The notes under the pieces: generated by a model
What the model was told of the DNA's origin: nothing
What the model saw: the letters and a program-made list of their open reading frames with translations, nothing else
Databases searched by the model: none
Source of the DNA: Yoonia vestfoldensis SKA53
GTDB taxonomy: Bacteria > Pseudomonadota > Alphaproteobacteria > Rhodobacterales > Rhodobacteraceae
NCBI RefSeq assembly: GCF_000152785.1
Contig: NZ_CH672414.1
Coordinates: 2,462,443 to 2,526,442 of the forward strand
Length of the DNA stretch: 64,000 bases
Reading direction: 5' to 3'
Shown here: one piece after another, positions 54,207-63,401 of the stretch
Layout of the letters: every line of letters starts with the position of its first letter
How positions within the stretch are numbered: position 1 is the stretch's first letter
Translations under genes and position numbers: made by a program

Positions 54207-56246
54207 CTACGCCGCGCTTTCCAGCACTTCCAGAAACGCGTCGCCGAACCTTTCGGCGTGCCGCTCGCCGATCAGGCGGGTCAGGCTGGTGATATCGGCA
54301 CCCCGCAATTGCGCCACCTTGGCCAGCATGGATGCCGAACAGGTCATCGGTTTGTCCGCGCCATGCGGGCCGCGGATCAGCGCGCTTTGTGCAGCCAGCA
54401 GGCGGTCATAGATCAGCCCTTCGTCACGGCCGGCCAGCTTGCGGCGGCTGGGGTGCAGGTTTTCCGCCTCTCCCGCGATCACCTCCAGAAACGCGCGCCC
54501 GTAGCTTTCCAGTTTTTTCGCGCCGACCCCGCCGATATGGGCCATGTCATCCAACGTCGCGGGGCGTTTTTCGGCCATGTCGATCAGGGTCTTGTCGTTG
54601 AAAATGATATAGGCGGGGACGCCCGCCTGTTCGGCCAGAAACCGGCGTTTCGCCTTGAGCGCGGACAAAAGCGGCGCGTCGTCTTCGCTGACCAGGGTAT
54701 GCACCTTTGGCCCCGCGCCTTTGGCGGCGGTGATCGTGTCACGGCGCAGCATGATCTGCGCCTCGCCGCGCAGGATCGGGCGGGCGTGATCGGTCATGCG
54801 CAAGGCACCGTGCCGGTCGCGGTCGGGGCGCAAAAGGTCATGGCCCATCATCTGCCGGAAAATCGCCTGCCATTGGCGGCGGTCGTAATCGCGGCCCACG
54901 CCATAGGTTGGCAGGCTGTCATGGCCGCGCGCCTTGATCTTGTCGGTGGCTTGGCCCAGCAGGATGTCGATCAGATGACCCGCGCCGAAATATTCTTCGG
55001 TGCGCAGGGCGGCTGACAACGCCATCCGCACGGGGGTCGTGGCATCGAATACGTCGGCCGGTTTGTCGCAAAGGTCGCAATGGCCGCAAGCATCGCTGGT
55101 TTCGCCGAAATACGACAACAGCGTCTGGCGGCGGCAATGCAGCGCCTCGGCCAGACCCAAGAGCGCGTTCAGCCGTCCATGATCTGCGGCGCGGCGGTCG
55201 GCAGGGGCCAGCCCTTCGTCGATCTGCTGGCGGCGATAGCGGATGTCGTCGGGGCCAAACAGGGTCAGGGTTTCGGCAGGGGCGCCGTCACGCCCCGCGC
55301 GGCCGATTTCCTGATAATAGCTTTCGATCGACTTGGGCAGATCGGCATGGGCGACCCAACGGATATCGGGTTTGTCGATGCCCATGCCAAAGGCGACGGT
55401 GGCGCAGACGATCAACCCGTCTTCTTGCTGGAACCGGCGTTCGACGATGCGGCGATCCTCGGCCTCCATCCCGCCGTGGTAATGGCAGGCCAGATGCCCT
55501 GCCTCGCGCAGCGCCTGCGCCAGTGTTTCGGTCTTGGCGCGGGTGCCGGTATAGACGATGCCGGATTGTCCCTTGCGCGCGGCGGCAAAGGCCAGGATCT
55601 GCTGGCGCGGACTGTCCTTTGCGGCAAAGGCAAGGTGGATATTGGGCCGGTCGAACCCGTGCAGGAATGTCGCAGGCTGTTGGCCTGCGAACAATTTCTG
55701 GACAATCTCGGCCTGTGTTTCGGCATCTGCCGTGGCGGTAAAGGCGGCCAGCGGCACATCCAGTGCTTCGCGCAATTCACCGATACGCAGGTAATCGGGG
55801 CGGAAATCATGGCCCCATTGACTGACGCAATGCGCCTCGTCCACGGCGATCAGGCTGACACCGGCGCGCTGCAGCATCTGCACGGTGCCACCGGCGGACA
55901 AACGTTCGGGCGCCATGTACAGAAGTTTCAGCGTGCCGGAGTCCAAAGCGGACCACACCGCCTCTGTCTCTTCCTCGGTATTGCCCGATGTCAGCGCACC
56001 TGCGACAACGCCCGCCTGCTGCAACCCGCGCACCTGATCACGCATCAGGGCGATCAGCGGGGAAATCACCACTGTCACGCCCTGCCGCATCAGCGCAGGC
56101 AGCTGGAAACACAAGGATTTCCCGCCACCCGTGGGCATGATCGCCAGCGTATTACGCCCCGCGGCGACAGCCTCGACGATCTCTTGCTGGCCGGGCCGGA
56201 AGGCGTCAAAGCCAAAGACATCGCGCAAAAGCGTGGCTGCGGGCAT
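54207..56246 (-). CDS. recQ: ATP-dependent DNA helicase RecQ
   Basis: 679-residue 3'-5' helicase. The order is motif 0 FRPGQQEIVEAV, Walker A MPTGGGKS, DEAH box (VDEAHCVSQWGHDFRP), FGMGIDKPDIRWVAH, QEIGRAGRDGAPA, the RQC zinc site (CGHCDLCDKP), and a C-terminal HRDC domain (LRGADITSLTRLIGERHAERFGD). Start ATG 56246 gives the usual short N-terminus (MPAATLLRDVFGFDAFRPGQ). Longer in-frame starts cover the divergent promoter region. Confidence 0.95.
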   Translation of the reverse strand: MPAATLLRDVFGFDAFRPGQQEIVEAVAAGRNTLAIMPTGGGKSLCFQLPALMRQGVTVVISPLIALMRDQVRGLQQAGVVAGALTSGNTEEETEAVWSALDSGTLKLLYMAPERLSAGGTVQMLQRAGVSLIAVDEAHCVSQWGHDFRPDYLRIGELREALDVPLAAFTATADAETQAEIVQKLFAGQQPATFLHGFDRPNIHLAFAAKDSPRQQILAFAAARKGQSGIVYTGTRAKTETLAQALREAGHLACHYHGGMEAEDRRIVERRFQQEDGLIVCATVAFGMGIDKPDIRWVAHADLPKSIESYYQEIGRAGRDGAPAETLTLFGPDDIRYRRQQIDEGLAPADRRAADHGRLNALLGLAEALHCRRQTLLSYFGETSDACGHCDLCDKPADVFDATTPVRMALSAALRTEEYFGAGHLIDILLGQATDKIKARGHDSLPTYGVGRDYDRRQWQAIFRQMMGHDLLRPDRDRHGALRMTDHARPILRGEAQIMLRRDTITAAKGAGPKVHTLVSEDDAPLLSALKAKRRFLAEQAGVPAYIIFNDKTLIDMAEKRPATLDDMAHIGGVGAKKLESYGRAFLEVIAGEAENLHPSRRKLAGRDEGLIYDRLLAAQSALIRGPHGADKPMTCSASMLAKVAQLRGADITSLTRLIGERHAERFGDAFLEVLESAA

Positions 56247-56486
56247 AGGGGGACCTGTATCTGGATTTTCTTGATTGCCGGTGACAATCCCACAACCGGA
56301 ATCTGTGAACAACCCGTACTGGCACGAAAATGCAAAAGGCCGCCTTTGCGCGCATAGACCGCGAGGCGCGATGCCGGTCCTGCAAATCTGCAAGCCATCC
56401 AGCGCCATGATCTGCCGTGATCTTTGACGGGTCACGCGGGTGTGACCAGATCTGTTGATATTGCGCTGCTGTCGCCGATGACTGCG

Positions 56487-56515
56487 TTGTCAACGACGGT
56501 GGCACGGCTTAATCC
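56487..56515 (+). promoter_or_regulatory. promoter of histidine phosphatase gene
   Basis: TTGTCA (56487-56492), a 17-bp spacer and TAATCC (56510-56515), 22 bp before the start codon at 56537, with GAAGGAG in between as ribosome-binding site. Confidence 0.55.
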
Positions 56516-56536
56516 TGTGCGCGAAGGAGCATCCAC

Positions 56537-57181
56537 ATGGGCGAAATCATTCTGGTCCGGCACGGTCAGGCCAATTCCAGCGCGCGCGACGAAGACGGCT
56601 ATGACCGCCTGTCGGATCTTGGCCATCAGCAGGCCGCATGGCTGGGCGATTACATGCGTGACCGCGAACGGCCTTTTGACAAGGTGATCAGCGGCAGCCT
56701 GCGCAGGCACCGCGAAACGGCGGCGGGGCTGGGTTATGCCGATCCAGTGATCGACCCGCGCCTGAACGAGATGGATTATTTCAACCTTGGCCGCGCCTTG
56801 CAGGATGTGCATGGCGTGCCGTTTCCGGGGCCTGACGACTTTGCGGCCCATGTGCCGCAGGTCATGCAGGCGTGGCACCGGGCCGAGATTATGGGCGTGG
56901 AAACCTTCGCTTCTTTTGAATCCCGCGTCACTGGCGTGTTGCAAGAGGCCGCACAACCCGGTGTTCGCGTGCTGTGCGTGACATCGGGCGGCGTGATCGG
57001 GATGATCATCCGCCACCTGCTCGACCTTGATCCGACGCGGATGGCGCATATCCTGCTGCCGATCCTGAATTCCTCGGTCCATCGCATCCATGTGATCCCG
57101 CAAGGGCCGATCCTGGCCAGTTTCAACGCGGTGCCGCATCTGGATACCGATGACCGCGCCCATGCGCTGACCCATTTCTGA
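56537..57181 (+). CDS. histidine phosphatase family protein
   Basis: 214-residue phosphoglycerate-mutase-like phosphatase. The catalytic RHG lies in ILVRHGQANSS (about residue 9), with SGSLRRHRETAAG near 55 and the second catalytic His region VTSGGVIGMIIRHLL, in which the usual SHGG is replaced by TSGG. The phosphate-binding histidine is therefore not where it is expected. The substrate is unknown. It lies 12 nt upstream of the saccharopine dehydrogenase gene, so they are likely co-transcribed. Confidence 0.82.
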   Translation: MGEIILVRHGQANSSARDEDGYDRLSDLGHQQAAWLGDYMRDRERPFDKVISGSLRRHRETAAGLGYADPVIDPRLNEMDYFNLGRALQDVHGVPFPGPDDFAAHVPQVMQAWHRAEIMGVETFASFESRVTGVLQEAAQPGVRVLCVTSGGVIGMIIRHLLDLDPTRMAHILLPILNSSVHRIHVIPQGPILASFNAVPHLDTDDRAHALTHF

Positions 57182-57193
57182 AAGGCCCCATAG

Positions 57194-58258
57194 ATGTCCA
57201 TCCACCTTTGGGTACGCGCCGAAAGCCGCCCACATGAAGAACGCACCGGCCTGACGCCACAAGGGGCCGCGCGCCTGATCGCCGCCGGTTTTCGCGTGAC
57301 GGTCGAGGACAGCCGCCAACGGATTATCCCTATCGCCGATTATGCCGCCGCAGGCTGTGCCACAGCACCCGAATTCGGCTGGCCCGATGCGCCCGAGGGT
57401 GCGGTGATCTTTGGGCTGAAAGAACTGCCCGACGACGGCACCCCGCTGCGGCATCGCCACATCATGTTCGGTCATGCGTACAAGGGGCAACCGGCGGGGC
57501 AGGTGCTTTTGGGCCGGTTCCGCGCCGGTGGCGGCAGGCTGCTTGATCTGGAATATCTGATGGATGATGACGGGCGGCGCGTTGCGGCCTTTGGCTATTG
57601 GGCGGGCTATGCGGGGGCGGCTGTCGCGTTGCTGTGCTGGATGGCGCAGCAACGCGGGCAGGTGGCAGGACCGGTGCGCGCCTATCCCTCTGCCGCGCAT
57701 CTGCTGGGGGATTTGCAGTCAGGTCTGGTGGCGCTTGGCACCAAACGGCCCACCGCATTGATCATCGGAGCGCTGGGCCGTGTGGGCGCGGGGGCTGCCG
57801 ATCTTTGCGGCGCTATGGGCGTGCCGGTCACGAAATGGGATATGGCTGAAACCGCGCATGGTGGCCCTTTCCCGCAAGTACTGGCGCATGATATTTTTCT
57901 GAACTGCATCCTTGCGCGCCCCGGCACGCCGGTCTTTGTCCCCTCCAGCGCCAAGGTAGCCGCGCGCCGCCTGACCGTGATCGGGGATATCGCCTGTGAC
58001 CCCGACAGCGATTTTTCCCCGATTAAGGTCTATGACCGCACAACGACATGGGACGCCCCCGCCCTGCGCGTGCATGACGCGCCGGTGCTGGACGTGACCG
58101 CCATCGACAACCTGCCCAGCATGATGCCAACCGAGAGCAGCGAAGATTTCGCCGCACAACTGCTGCCGCATCTGGCAACGCTCGACCGGATGGACAGTGG
58201 CGTCTGGGCTGGCGCGCAGGCCTGGTTTGACCGCGCGATGGATCAGACGGGGCGGTAA
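57194..58258 (+). CDS. saccharopine dehydrogenase (NAD+, L-lysine-forming), LYS1-like
   Basis: 354-residue enzyme of the alanine-dehydrogenase/LYS1 fold that interconverts saccharopine with lysine and 2-oxoglutarate. The N-terminal RAESRPHEERTGLTPQGA and the central FGHAYKGQ, FGYWAGYAGA and IIGALGRVGAGAADLC (Rossmann) segments match fungal-type Lys1. Bacteria normally make lysine through diaminopimelate, so a degradative or alternative role is likely. Its end overlaps the convergent DUF3775 gene by 16 nt. Confidence 0.85.
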   Translation: MSIHLWVRAESRPHEERTGLTPQGAARLIAAGFRVTVEDSRQRIIPIADYAAAGCATAPEFGWPDAPEGAVIFGLKELPDDGTPLRHRHIMFGHAYKGQPAGQVLLGRFRAGGGRLLDLEYLMDDDGRRVAAFGYWAGYAGAAVALLCWMAQQRGQVAGPVRAYPSAAHLLGDLQSGLVALGTKRPTALIIGALGRVGAGAADLCGAMGVPVTKWDMAETAHGGPFPQVLAHDIFLNCILARPGTPVFVPSSAKVAARRLTVIGDIACDPDSDFSPIKVYDRTTTWDAPALRVHDAPVLDVTAIDNLPSMMPTESSEDFAAQLLPHLATLDRMDSGVWAGAQAWFDRAMDQTGR

Positions 58259-58569
58259 AGCTCGCCCTCGACCGCGCTGCTGTCGATGCCCAAAGCTTCT
58301 AGCCCGCTTTCCAGATGGTCGGCCAGATGCGGCGATCTTTTGAGGTAACGGGCAGTTGGTGTGGTGGCCTCGGCCATTGCGGTGCGCACCGCCTCGGCCA
58401 GATCCTCGGGGTCGAACGTGCCACGCCCGATCCAGAACAGGGCAACAAGACCGGCCTGTTCATCTTCGTTCAGGCGATCGACGAAACCGTCAAATTCATT
58501 TTCCGCGCGGTCAAGTTCGCGTGCGAGGATGATAACCTCGGCCACCTTGTCTGCTGAAATGGGTAACAT
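58243..58569 (-). CDS. DUF3775 protein
   Basis: 108-residue cytoplasmic protein of the DUF3775 family (VAEVIILARELDRAENEF, LNEDEQAGLVALFWIGRGTFDPEDL, ARYLKRSPHLADHLESGLEALG). The function is unknown. Start ATG 58569 with GAGGG upstream. It follows the leftward SDR gene in the same direction after a 75-nt gap. Confidence 0.8.
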   Translation of the reverse strand: MLPISADKVAEVIILARELDRAENEFDGFVDRLNEDEQAGLVALFWIGRGTFDPEDLAEAVRTAMAEATTPTARYLKRSPHLADHLESGLEALGIDSSAVEGELYRPV

Positions 58570-58644
58570 CTGCGGCCCTCCTGTGGTACGACCTTGCGCG
58601 ATGATACCACAGGCGGCCTTGATCTGGCGCAACAGTTGCGCCGG

Positions 58645-59382
58645 TCACTTTGCGCCGAACAGCCGATAATAGATCCAGTCAGGCAGAAACTGCGACCCGC
58701 GGAACACCCAAGAAAACACCAAGGGAAAGCTTTTCTTGAAAGCATCGGTGTTCATATGTTCGAACACCTCTTTCGCGGCATCCTGCGGCGACATGATGAA
58801 GGGCATGTTGAAATCGTTCTTTTCGGTCAGGCGCGTCTTGATAAAACCGGGGTTGATCAGCTGCACATTGACGCCGGTATGGCGCAGATCGGCCTGCATC
58901 GATTCCGCCAGCGCCATCATCCCCGCCTTGGACGAACAATAGCCGATGGCACCGGGCAGGCCACGGAAACCCGACAGCGAGCCGACCAGCACGATATGGC
59001 CCGCATCACGCGCGACCATATCCTTGATCACCGATCCCACAACACGCGACGCGCCAAGGAAATTGACCTCGCCCATCATGTCGGCTTTTTCGTTGTCCCA
59101 GTCCTGTGCCTTCATCGGCCAATAGACGCCCGCCAGATAAACCACACCGTCGATCTGCCCGACCTCTGCGGCGGCAGCCTCGACCGACGCACGATCAGCG
59201 ACATCGAGGGTGATGTAAGATGCCTTGCCCGGCAAATCCTCGACCAGATCTTTCAGGCGGTCCTCGGTCCGGGCGGACACGACCAAATCTGCCCCGGCAC
59301 GGCTAAGGCAAAAGGCGACTTCACGCCCCAGCCCTTCGCTGGCGCCTACGATCCAATAGCGTTTTCCTTGCCATTCGGTCAC
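58645..59382 (-). CDS. short-chain dehydrogenase (RSP1087-like)
   Basis: 245-residue SDR. The cofactor motif is IVGASEGLGREVA, with active-site Ser in LVGSLSG and YCSSK near residue 150. Its last ~40 residues (FKKSFPLVFSWVFRGSQFLPDWIYYRLFG) are hydrophobic and may bind membrane. Start GTG 59382 lies 1 nt after the DUF3833 stop. It is the final gene of the five-gene operon divergent from the sigma factor, the position occupied by RSP1087 in Rhodobacter sphaeroides. Confidence 0.86.
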   Translation of the reverse strand: MTEWQGKRYWIVGASEGLGREVAFCLSRAGADLVVSARTEDRLKDLVEDLPGKASYITLDVADRASVEAAAAEVGQIDGVVYLAGVYWPMKAQDWDNEKADMMGEVNFLGASRVVGSVIKDMVARDAGHIVLVGSLSGFRGLPGAIGYCSSKAGMMALAESMQADLRHTGVNVQLINPGFIKTRLTEKNDFNMPFIMSPQDAAKEVFEHMNTDAFKKSFPLVFSWVFRGSQFLPDWIYYRLFGAK

Positions 59383-59383
59383 T

Positions 59384-59956
59384 TCATTCCCCTGCGTAGG
59401 CCTGATCGCGCGGTCGCATCGTGGCGACAAGCTCTGCCACCTTGATCCCGAACTTGCGGAACTGGCTGCGATTCATGATCGACCCGTTCGATGTCAGATA
59501 CATCCAGTCTGTAACATCAAGCGCATGCCCGCCAGCTTCCTTGGCCAGTTTTATGCGGTAATTCAGCACAACGGCGGAACCTTGCTGCTTTCCGGTACCG
59601 GCACCGACGACATCGGGGGCCTCGGCCTTGATCGTGCCGTCATTCGACAGGGTCAGGGTCCAGCAGCGATCCTGCTGCAACCCGCTGTCATAGTGAAATT
59701 TCTCGACCATCGTGCCGACGTTGCCGTTCCATGTCGCGTGGAAATCCGCCACGAAACGTGACGATACCTTGCCAGTGGGGCCAAAAATCACGCCTTCGCA
59801 GACAATGGGGCCGTTGAACCGTTCTCGAATGTCGAACATCGGGCCTGCGACGTAGTCATCAGGCTTTTGCGCAAGGAACGATGCATAGCGGGTCTTGGCA
59901 TAGACGGCTCCTGCCATCAGGGCCGCACCCAAAACGCTGTAAATCACAAACGACAT
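59384..59956 (-). CDS. DUF3833 protein
   Basis: 190-residue protein with an N-terminal hydrophobic segment (MSFVIYSVLGAALMAGAVYA) and a DUF3833 body (FNGPIVCEGVIFGPTGKVSSRF ... DWMYLTSNGSIMNRSQFRKFGIKVAELVATMR). Probably a membrane-anchored periplasmic protein. It sits 3 nt after the transporter gene and 1 nt before the SDR. Confidence 0.84.
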   Translation of the reverse strand: MSFVIYSVLGAALMAGAVYAKTRYASFLAQKPDDYVAGPMFDIRERFNGPIVCEGVIFGPTGKVSSRFVADFHATWNGNVGTMVEKFHYDSGLQQDRCWTLTLSNDGTIKAEAPDVVGAGTGKQQGSAVVLNYRIKLAKEAGGHALDVTDWMYLTSNGSIMNRSQFRKFGIKVAELVATMRPRDQAYAGE

Positions 59957-59959
59957 CGG

Positions 59960-61186
59960 TCATTCCTCAAGCTTTGTGGCGACCAGCAAGCCGATGGCCA
60001 ACAATTTCAATAGCGACGGCACCACTGCGTACAGCACCGTCAGGGTCGTTAATGCCGTGTCCGGCAAATCGGTCGCACCTGCGGTGAAACCGGATCGTTC
60101 CAGCATGGGCAGCAAGACAACTGCCGCAAAGGCCAGCGTGAACTTGTTGACCAAGGACCAAAGCCCGAACCCCTGCCCACCGGTCGGCGAAATCGCGGCC
60201 ATGCGTTTGGCGAACATCGCGGGCATCAAGGTCAGGTCTGCCCCGATCGTTGCTCCACTTAATACGCAGATGATCGCAAACGGGATCACATCGCCGGTGG
60301 ATAAAGTCAGCGTATAGCCAAACGACGCAACGGCGAGCGTCATGGCCGCAAGCAAAACCCGCTTTTCCCCGAACCGGCGCGCGAGCGCGGACCAGAGCGG
60401 TGACGACAACGCCGCCGTCAGAAAGAACAGCACCAAGAGCGCGCCTTCCCAACCGGGCGCGCCCAGCCTGCTTTCGACGTAGAACAGGAACAGGGTCGAT
60501 GACACCGCCAGCGGCGTGGCATTGACCAGCGCCAGGATCAGCAACCGGCGCGCGATCGGGTCGGCGATGATGTCCCGGATATGGGACGGTTCCTGTGCCA
60601 CGCGGCCTTTCCATTCGGGCCACATGAAATAGGCGGCGACCAGCGCGACCACAGCAAAGCCGATGGCGAAAACCGCAAACGGGTAAGCCACCACACCGAT
60701 CAGCACCGTGGGGATGACAGCGGCAATGCAGACGCCCAGCAAGGCCCCGCTTTCGCGCCATGCGGCCAGCCGGACGTGGCCGCCCTCGGCAGTGCCGGCC
60801 TTGCTGATCCCTTGGGCGTAAAAATTGATCGTCAGGAAACTGAACGCGGTGAACAGCCCCGTGATCGTCAGGCCGAACCACCAGATCGGCGCAATCGGCG
60901 GGGCCACGGCGAACAGCCCGATCATCGCCAGCGCCAGCGCAATAGCCGTCAGCGTGATTGCCAGTTTCTTGAACCGCGTCAGCCGTTCGCTGATCCAGCC
61001 CAGCACGGGGTCTTGCACCACATCGAACAGGCGCAGCCCGAACAGCACCGCACCCAATGCTGTCAGGCTGACGCCATAGGTGTCGGCATAGTATTTCGGC
61101 GCATAGATATAGATCGGCAGACCGGCCCCCGACAGCACGGCGGCGAACAGGCTGAAGGCAGGCAGCCTGTCGGTCAGGGCTTTCAC
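59960..61186 (-). CDS. GPH/MFS-type transporter
   Basis: 408-residue membrane protein with about twelve helices. The first loop is YIYAPKYYADTYGVSLTALG, followed by LRLFDVVQDPVLGWISERL, the conserved RxxDxxxDPxxG signature of glycoside-pentoside-hexuronide:cation symporters. In this operon a lipid-related rather than sugar cargo is plausible. Start ATG 61186 overlaps the stop of the DUF1365 gene (ATGA). Confidence 0.86.
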   Translation of the reverse strand: MKALTDRLPAFSLFAAVLSGAGLPIYIYAPKYYADTYGVSLTALGAVLFGLRLFDVVQDPVLGWISERLTRFKKLAITLTAIALALAMIGLFAVAPPIAPIWWFGLTITGLFTAFSFLTINFYAQGISKAGTAEGGHVRLAAWRESGALLGVCIAAVIPTVLIGVVAYPFAVFAIGFAVVALVAAYFMWPEWKGRVAQEPSHIRDIIADPIARRLLILALVNATPLAVSSTLFLFYVESRLGAPGWEGALLVLFFLTAALSSPLWSALARRFGEKRVLLAAMTLAVASFGYTLTLSTGDVIPFAIICVLSGATIGADLTLMPAMFAKRMAAISPTGGQGFGLWSLVNKFTLAFAAVVLLPMLERSGFTAGATDLPDTALTTLTVLYAVVPSLLKLLAIGLLVATKLEE

Positions 61187-61938
61187 CGGCTGACCTCGTC
61201 ACGTGGCGGGGCGGGTTGCGACCGGAACGTCGCCCCTTTCCACCACAGCTTGACCGCCTGCCAATGGATCAGCGCCAGCACACGGCGCGACCCGAAGGGG
61301 CGGCGCAGCACCGCGCGGATGATGCTGGCATTGCTGATCGGACGGCGCGCGCCGATCAGCGTGGCGATCAGCCCGCCATTGCCACGGGTATAGTCGATCC
61401 AGACGCCAATGCTGTCAGGCTGGATATCAAAGCGGAACACATAACCACCTTCTAACGGCTGGAAAGGGGAAACATGCATTACTTTTTGGGCGGCGAGCGT
61501 TTCCGATTTCGTGATCGCACGCCCGTCATCGTGGCGGCACAGATAGGAATGGCGGTCGCCGAATGTATTGCTGACCTCGGCAATGATCGTGGTCAGGGCA
61601 TCGTCATCATAGCACAGCCAGAACGACACCGGATTGAACACATGGCCCAGCACGCGCGGCTGCGCCAGCAGCATGATCCTGTCGGGCTGTGGCACGTCAT
61701 GGGCGGCCAGCACATCGCGGACCCATGCCGCACCGCGCCCTTGTTTGGGTGGCCCGCCATGGTCGGCGTCATGCAGTGACATCAGGTTGCCCGCGTTGCG
61801 CGCAAACAGCGCGGGCGCATCGGGCGCAGTTTCCGTGTCCAGCAGCACATAGTCGATGGAATAGCGGAATGCGTTTTTCGTCGCACCCCGCCGCCCGTGA
61901 TAGGTTTCCCCCGCGATATGGTCGACCCGCGGGGTCAC
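61183..61938 (-). CDS. DUF1365 protein (RSP1090-like)
   Basis: 251-residue protein of the DUF1365 family (RRGATKNAFRYSIDYVLLD near the N-terminus, LLAQPRVLGHVFNPVSFWLCYDDD, VMHVSPFQPLEGGYVFRFD). Members sit beside FAD oxidoreductase and fatty-acid methyltransferase genes. In R. sphaeroides a protein of this type is reported to be required for singlet-oxygen-triggered turnover of the anti-sigma factor ChrR. The start is GTG 61938, which overlaps the stop of the FAD oxidoreductase gene. Confidence 0.87.
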   Translation of the reverse strand: MTPRVDHIAGETYHGRRGATKNAFRYSIDYVLLDTETAPDAPALFARNAGNLMSLHDADHGGPPKQGRGAAWVRDVLAAHDVPQPDRIMLLAQPRVLGHVFNPVSFWLCYDDDALTTIIAEVSNTFGDRHSYLCRHDDGRAITKSETLAAQKVMHVSPFQPLEGGYVFRFDIQPDSIGVWIDYTRGNGGLIATLIGARRPISNASIIRAVLRRPFGSRRVLALIHWQAVKLWWKGATFRSQPAPPRDEVSR

Positions 61939-63233
61939 TCTGCCGCCATCGCCATGCGGTCGGGCGCATTCAGCCCTTCGACCACATCGAGCGCGCTGGA
62001 CAGCCCGTCCTCGTGGAAACCGTTCTTCATCCATGCGCCGCAAAACCATGTCCGGTTCGTACCGTTCATCGCTGCGGCGGTTTTCTGCGCAGCCAGGGCG
62101 GCCAGATCATAGACCGGATGATGCAAGGTCACTTCGTCCCAGATCAAATCCTCGCGGATCGGGCGACGGCTGTTCAGGGTGACCATCATCTCATCGGCCT
62201 TCAGCCACGGCTGGAGCGAGTTCATCCAATAGGTCAGGTCGATTTCGCCGCCCTGCTGGCCTGTCGCCTCGGTATAGATCCACGACGACCAGACCTGCCT
62301 GCGCTTGGGCATGATGGATGTGTCCGAATGCAGCACGATGCTGTTGGGCTGATAGCGCACAGCGCCCAACGTGTCGCGTTCGACGGGCGATGCATCCGAC
62401 AGCATGGCAAGGCTCTGGTCGGAATGGCTGGCGAAAACCACCTCGTCAAAACGTTCCCAATCGCCGCCCTTGGCCTTGACCTCGACCCAGCCGGGCATGC
62501 GGCGGACCGCATCGACAGGCGCGCCCAGCCGCAGATCGACATCGCGGCGTGCCAGATCGGCGGCAAGGCGGGTGACATAGGCCTGCGAACCGCCATCGAC
62601 GGTGTACCATTGATGCTGGCCCGTCGCGCCCAGCAGCGCATGATTGTCAAAAAAGGTCATCATCGCATGGGCGGGAAAATCAAGGATCTTTTCCTTGGGC
62701 GTGGACCAGATCGCGCCGGAAAACGGCAACAGGTAATGGTCGCGGAAATAATCCGACAGGCGCAGTTTTTTCAGAAGCCCGCCGATGGTCAGGGTCGGGT
62801 CCTGACTGGCGGCCAGCCCGTGTTTGTTGAAGTGCAAAATATCGCGGACCATGCGCAGGAAACGGGGGTTGGCGGCATTCTTGCGCTGGGCGAACAGCGC
62901 ATCCAGACTGGCAAGGCCATATTCCAGCCGGCCACCACCGAATGACGCACCAAAGCTCATGTTGCTTTTGACGACCGGCACATCAAGCTGATCGAACAAC
63001 GCCGTCAATCGCGGATAATTGGCATAGTTGAACACGATGAATCCGGTATCAACCTGCTGGTCGCGGTTCGGGCCTGCCATGCGTGTGCGGGCATGGCCAC
63101 CCAGCCGGTTTTCAGCCTCGAACACCACGACCCGGTGATCCTTGGCCAAGGCATGCGCCGCACCCATCCCCGAAATCCCCGCACCGATCACCGCAATCTT
63201 GATGGGCGCGGCCGTCCCTGTCTCTACCAGCAT
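61935..63233 (-). CDS. FAD-dependent amine-oxidase-like oxidoreductase (RSP1091-like)
   Basis: 432-residue flavoprotein. The FAD motif IAVIGAGISGMGAAHALA is near residue 14, with FEAENRLGGHARTRMA. The family-specific segments are VDTGFIVFNYANYPRLTALFDQL and SFGASFGGGRLEYGLASLDALF. Members of this NAD-binding_8/amino-oxidase group occur with cyclopropane-fatty-acid-synthase-like genes and probably act on membrane fatty acids. Start ATG 63233 has GGAG 7 nt upstream. First gene of the operon; no CFA-synthase gene is present within it. Confidence 0.88.
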   Translation of the reverse strand: MLVETGTAAPIKIAVIGAGISGMGAAHALAKDHRVVVFEAENRLGGHARTRMAGPNRDQQVDTGFIVFNYANYPRLTALFDQLDVPVVKSNMSFGASFGGGRLEYGLASLDALFAQRKNAANPRFLRMVRDILHFNKHGLAASQDPTLTIGGLLKKLRLSDYFRDHYLLPFSGAIWSTPKEKILDFPAHAMMTFFDNHALLGATGQHQWYTVDGGSQAYVTRLAADLARRDVDLRLGAPVDAVRRMPGWVEVKAKGGDWERFDEVVFASHSDQSLAMLSDASPVERDTLGAVRYQPNSIVLHSDTSIMPKRRQVWSSWIYTEATGQQGGEIDLTYWMNSLQPWLKADEMMVTLNSRRPIREDLIWDEVTLHHPVYDLAALAAQKTAAAMNGTNRTWFCGAWMKNGFHEDGLSSALDVVEGLNAPDRMAMAAE

Positions 63234-63267
63234 ATTGTCTCCGTCGCCCCGGTCGTTTCTTATCTGG

Positions 63268-63297
63268 TCACTACGTAGCGCGGTTTGCCATGGATCA
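63268..63297 (-). promoter_or_regulatory. sigma-E-like promoter of the leftward operon
   Basis: On the minus strand TGATCC (63292-63297), an 18-bp spacer and TAGTGA (63268-63273), 35 bp upstream of the FAD oxidoreductase start. TGATCC with an 18-bp spacer matches the -35 region described for R. sphaeroides RpoE; the -10 half is less close. Confidence 0.55.
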
Positions 63298-63319
63298 CGC
63301 AAAATACTTTGTGACCCGC

Positions 63320-63349
63320 TGATCCAAGCGCCTGATCGCGGCGTAATAA
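63320..63349 (+). promoter_or_regulatory. sigma-E-like autoregulatory promoter of the sigma factor gene
   Basis: TGATCC (63320-63325), an 18-bp spacer and TAATAA (63344-63349) on the plus strand, 53 bp before the ATG at 63402. It fits the RpoE consensus (TGATC, 18 bp, TAA) and would make the sigma factor autoregulated. Confidence 0.65.
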
Positions 63350-63401
63350 ACACATGTTGATCGAGATGCACGCCCCACCGAAAGCTGATGCAGTCACCGC
63401 G

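Noticed and set aside
55080-56357. 425-codon frame antisense to recQ
   Set aside because: Shadow of recQ, with the expected composition and no independent signal.
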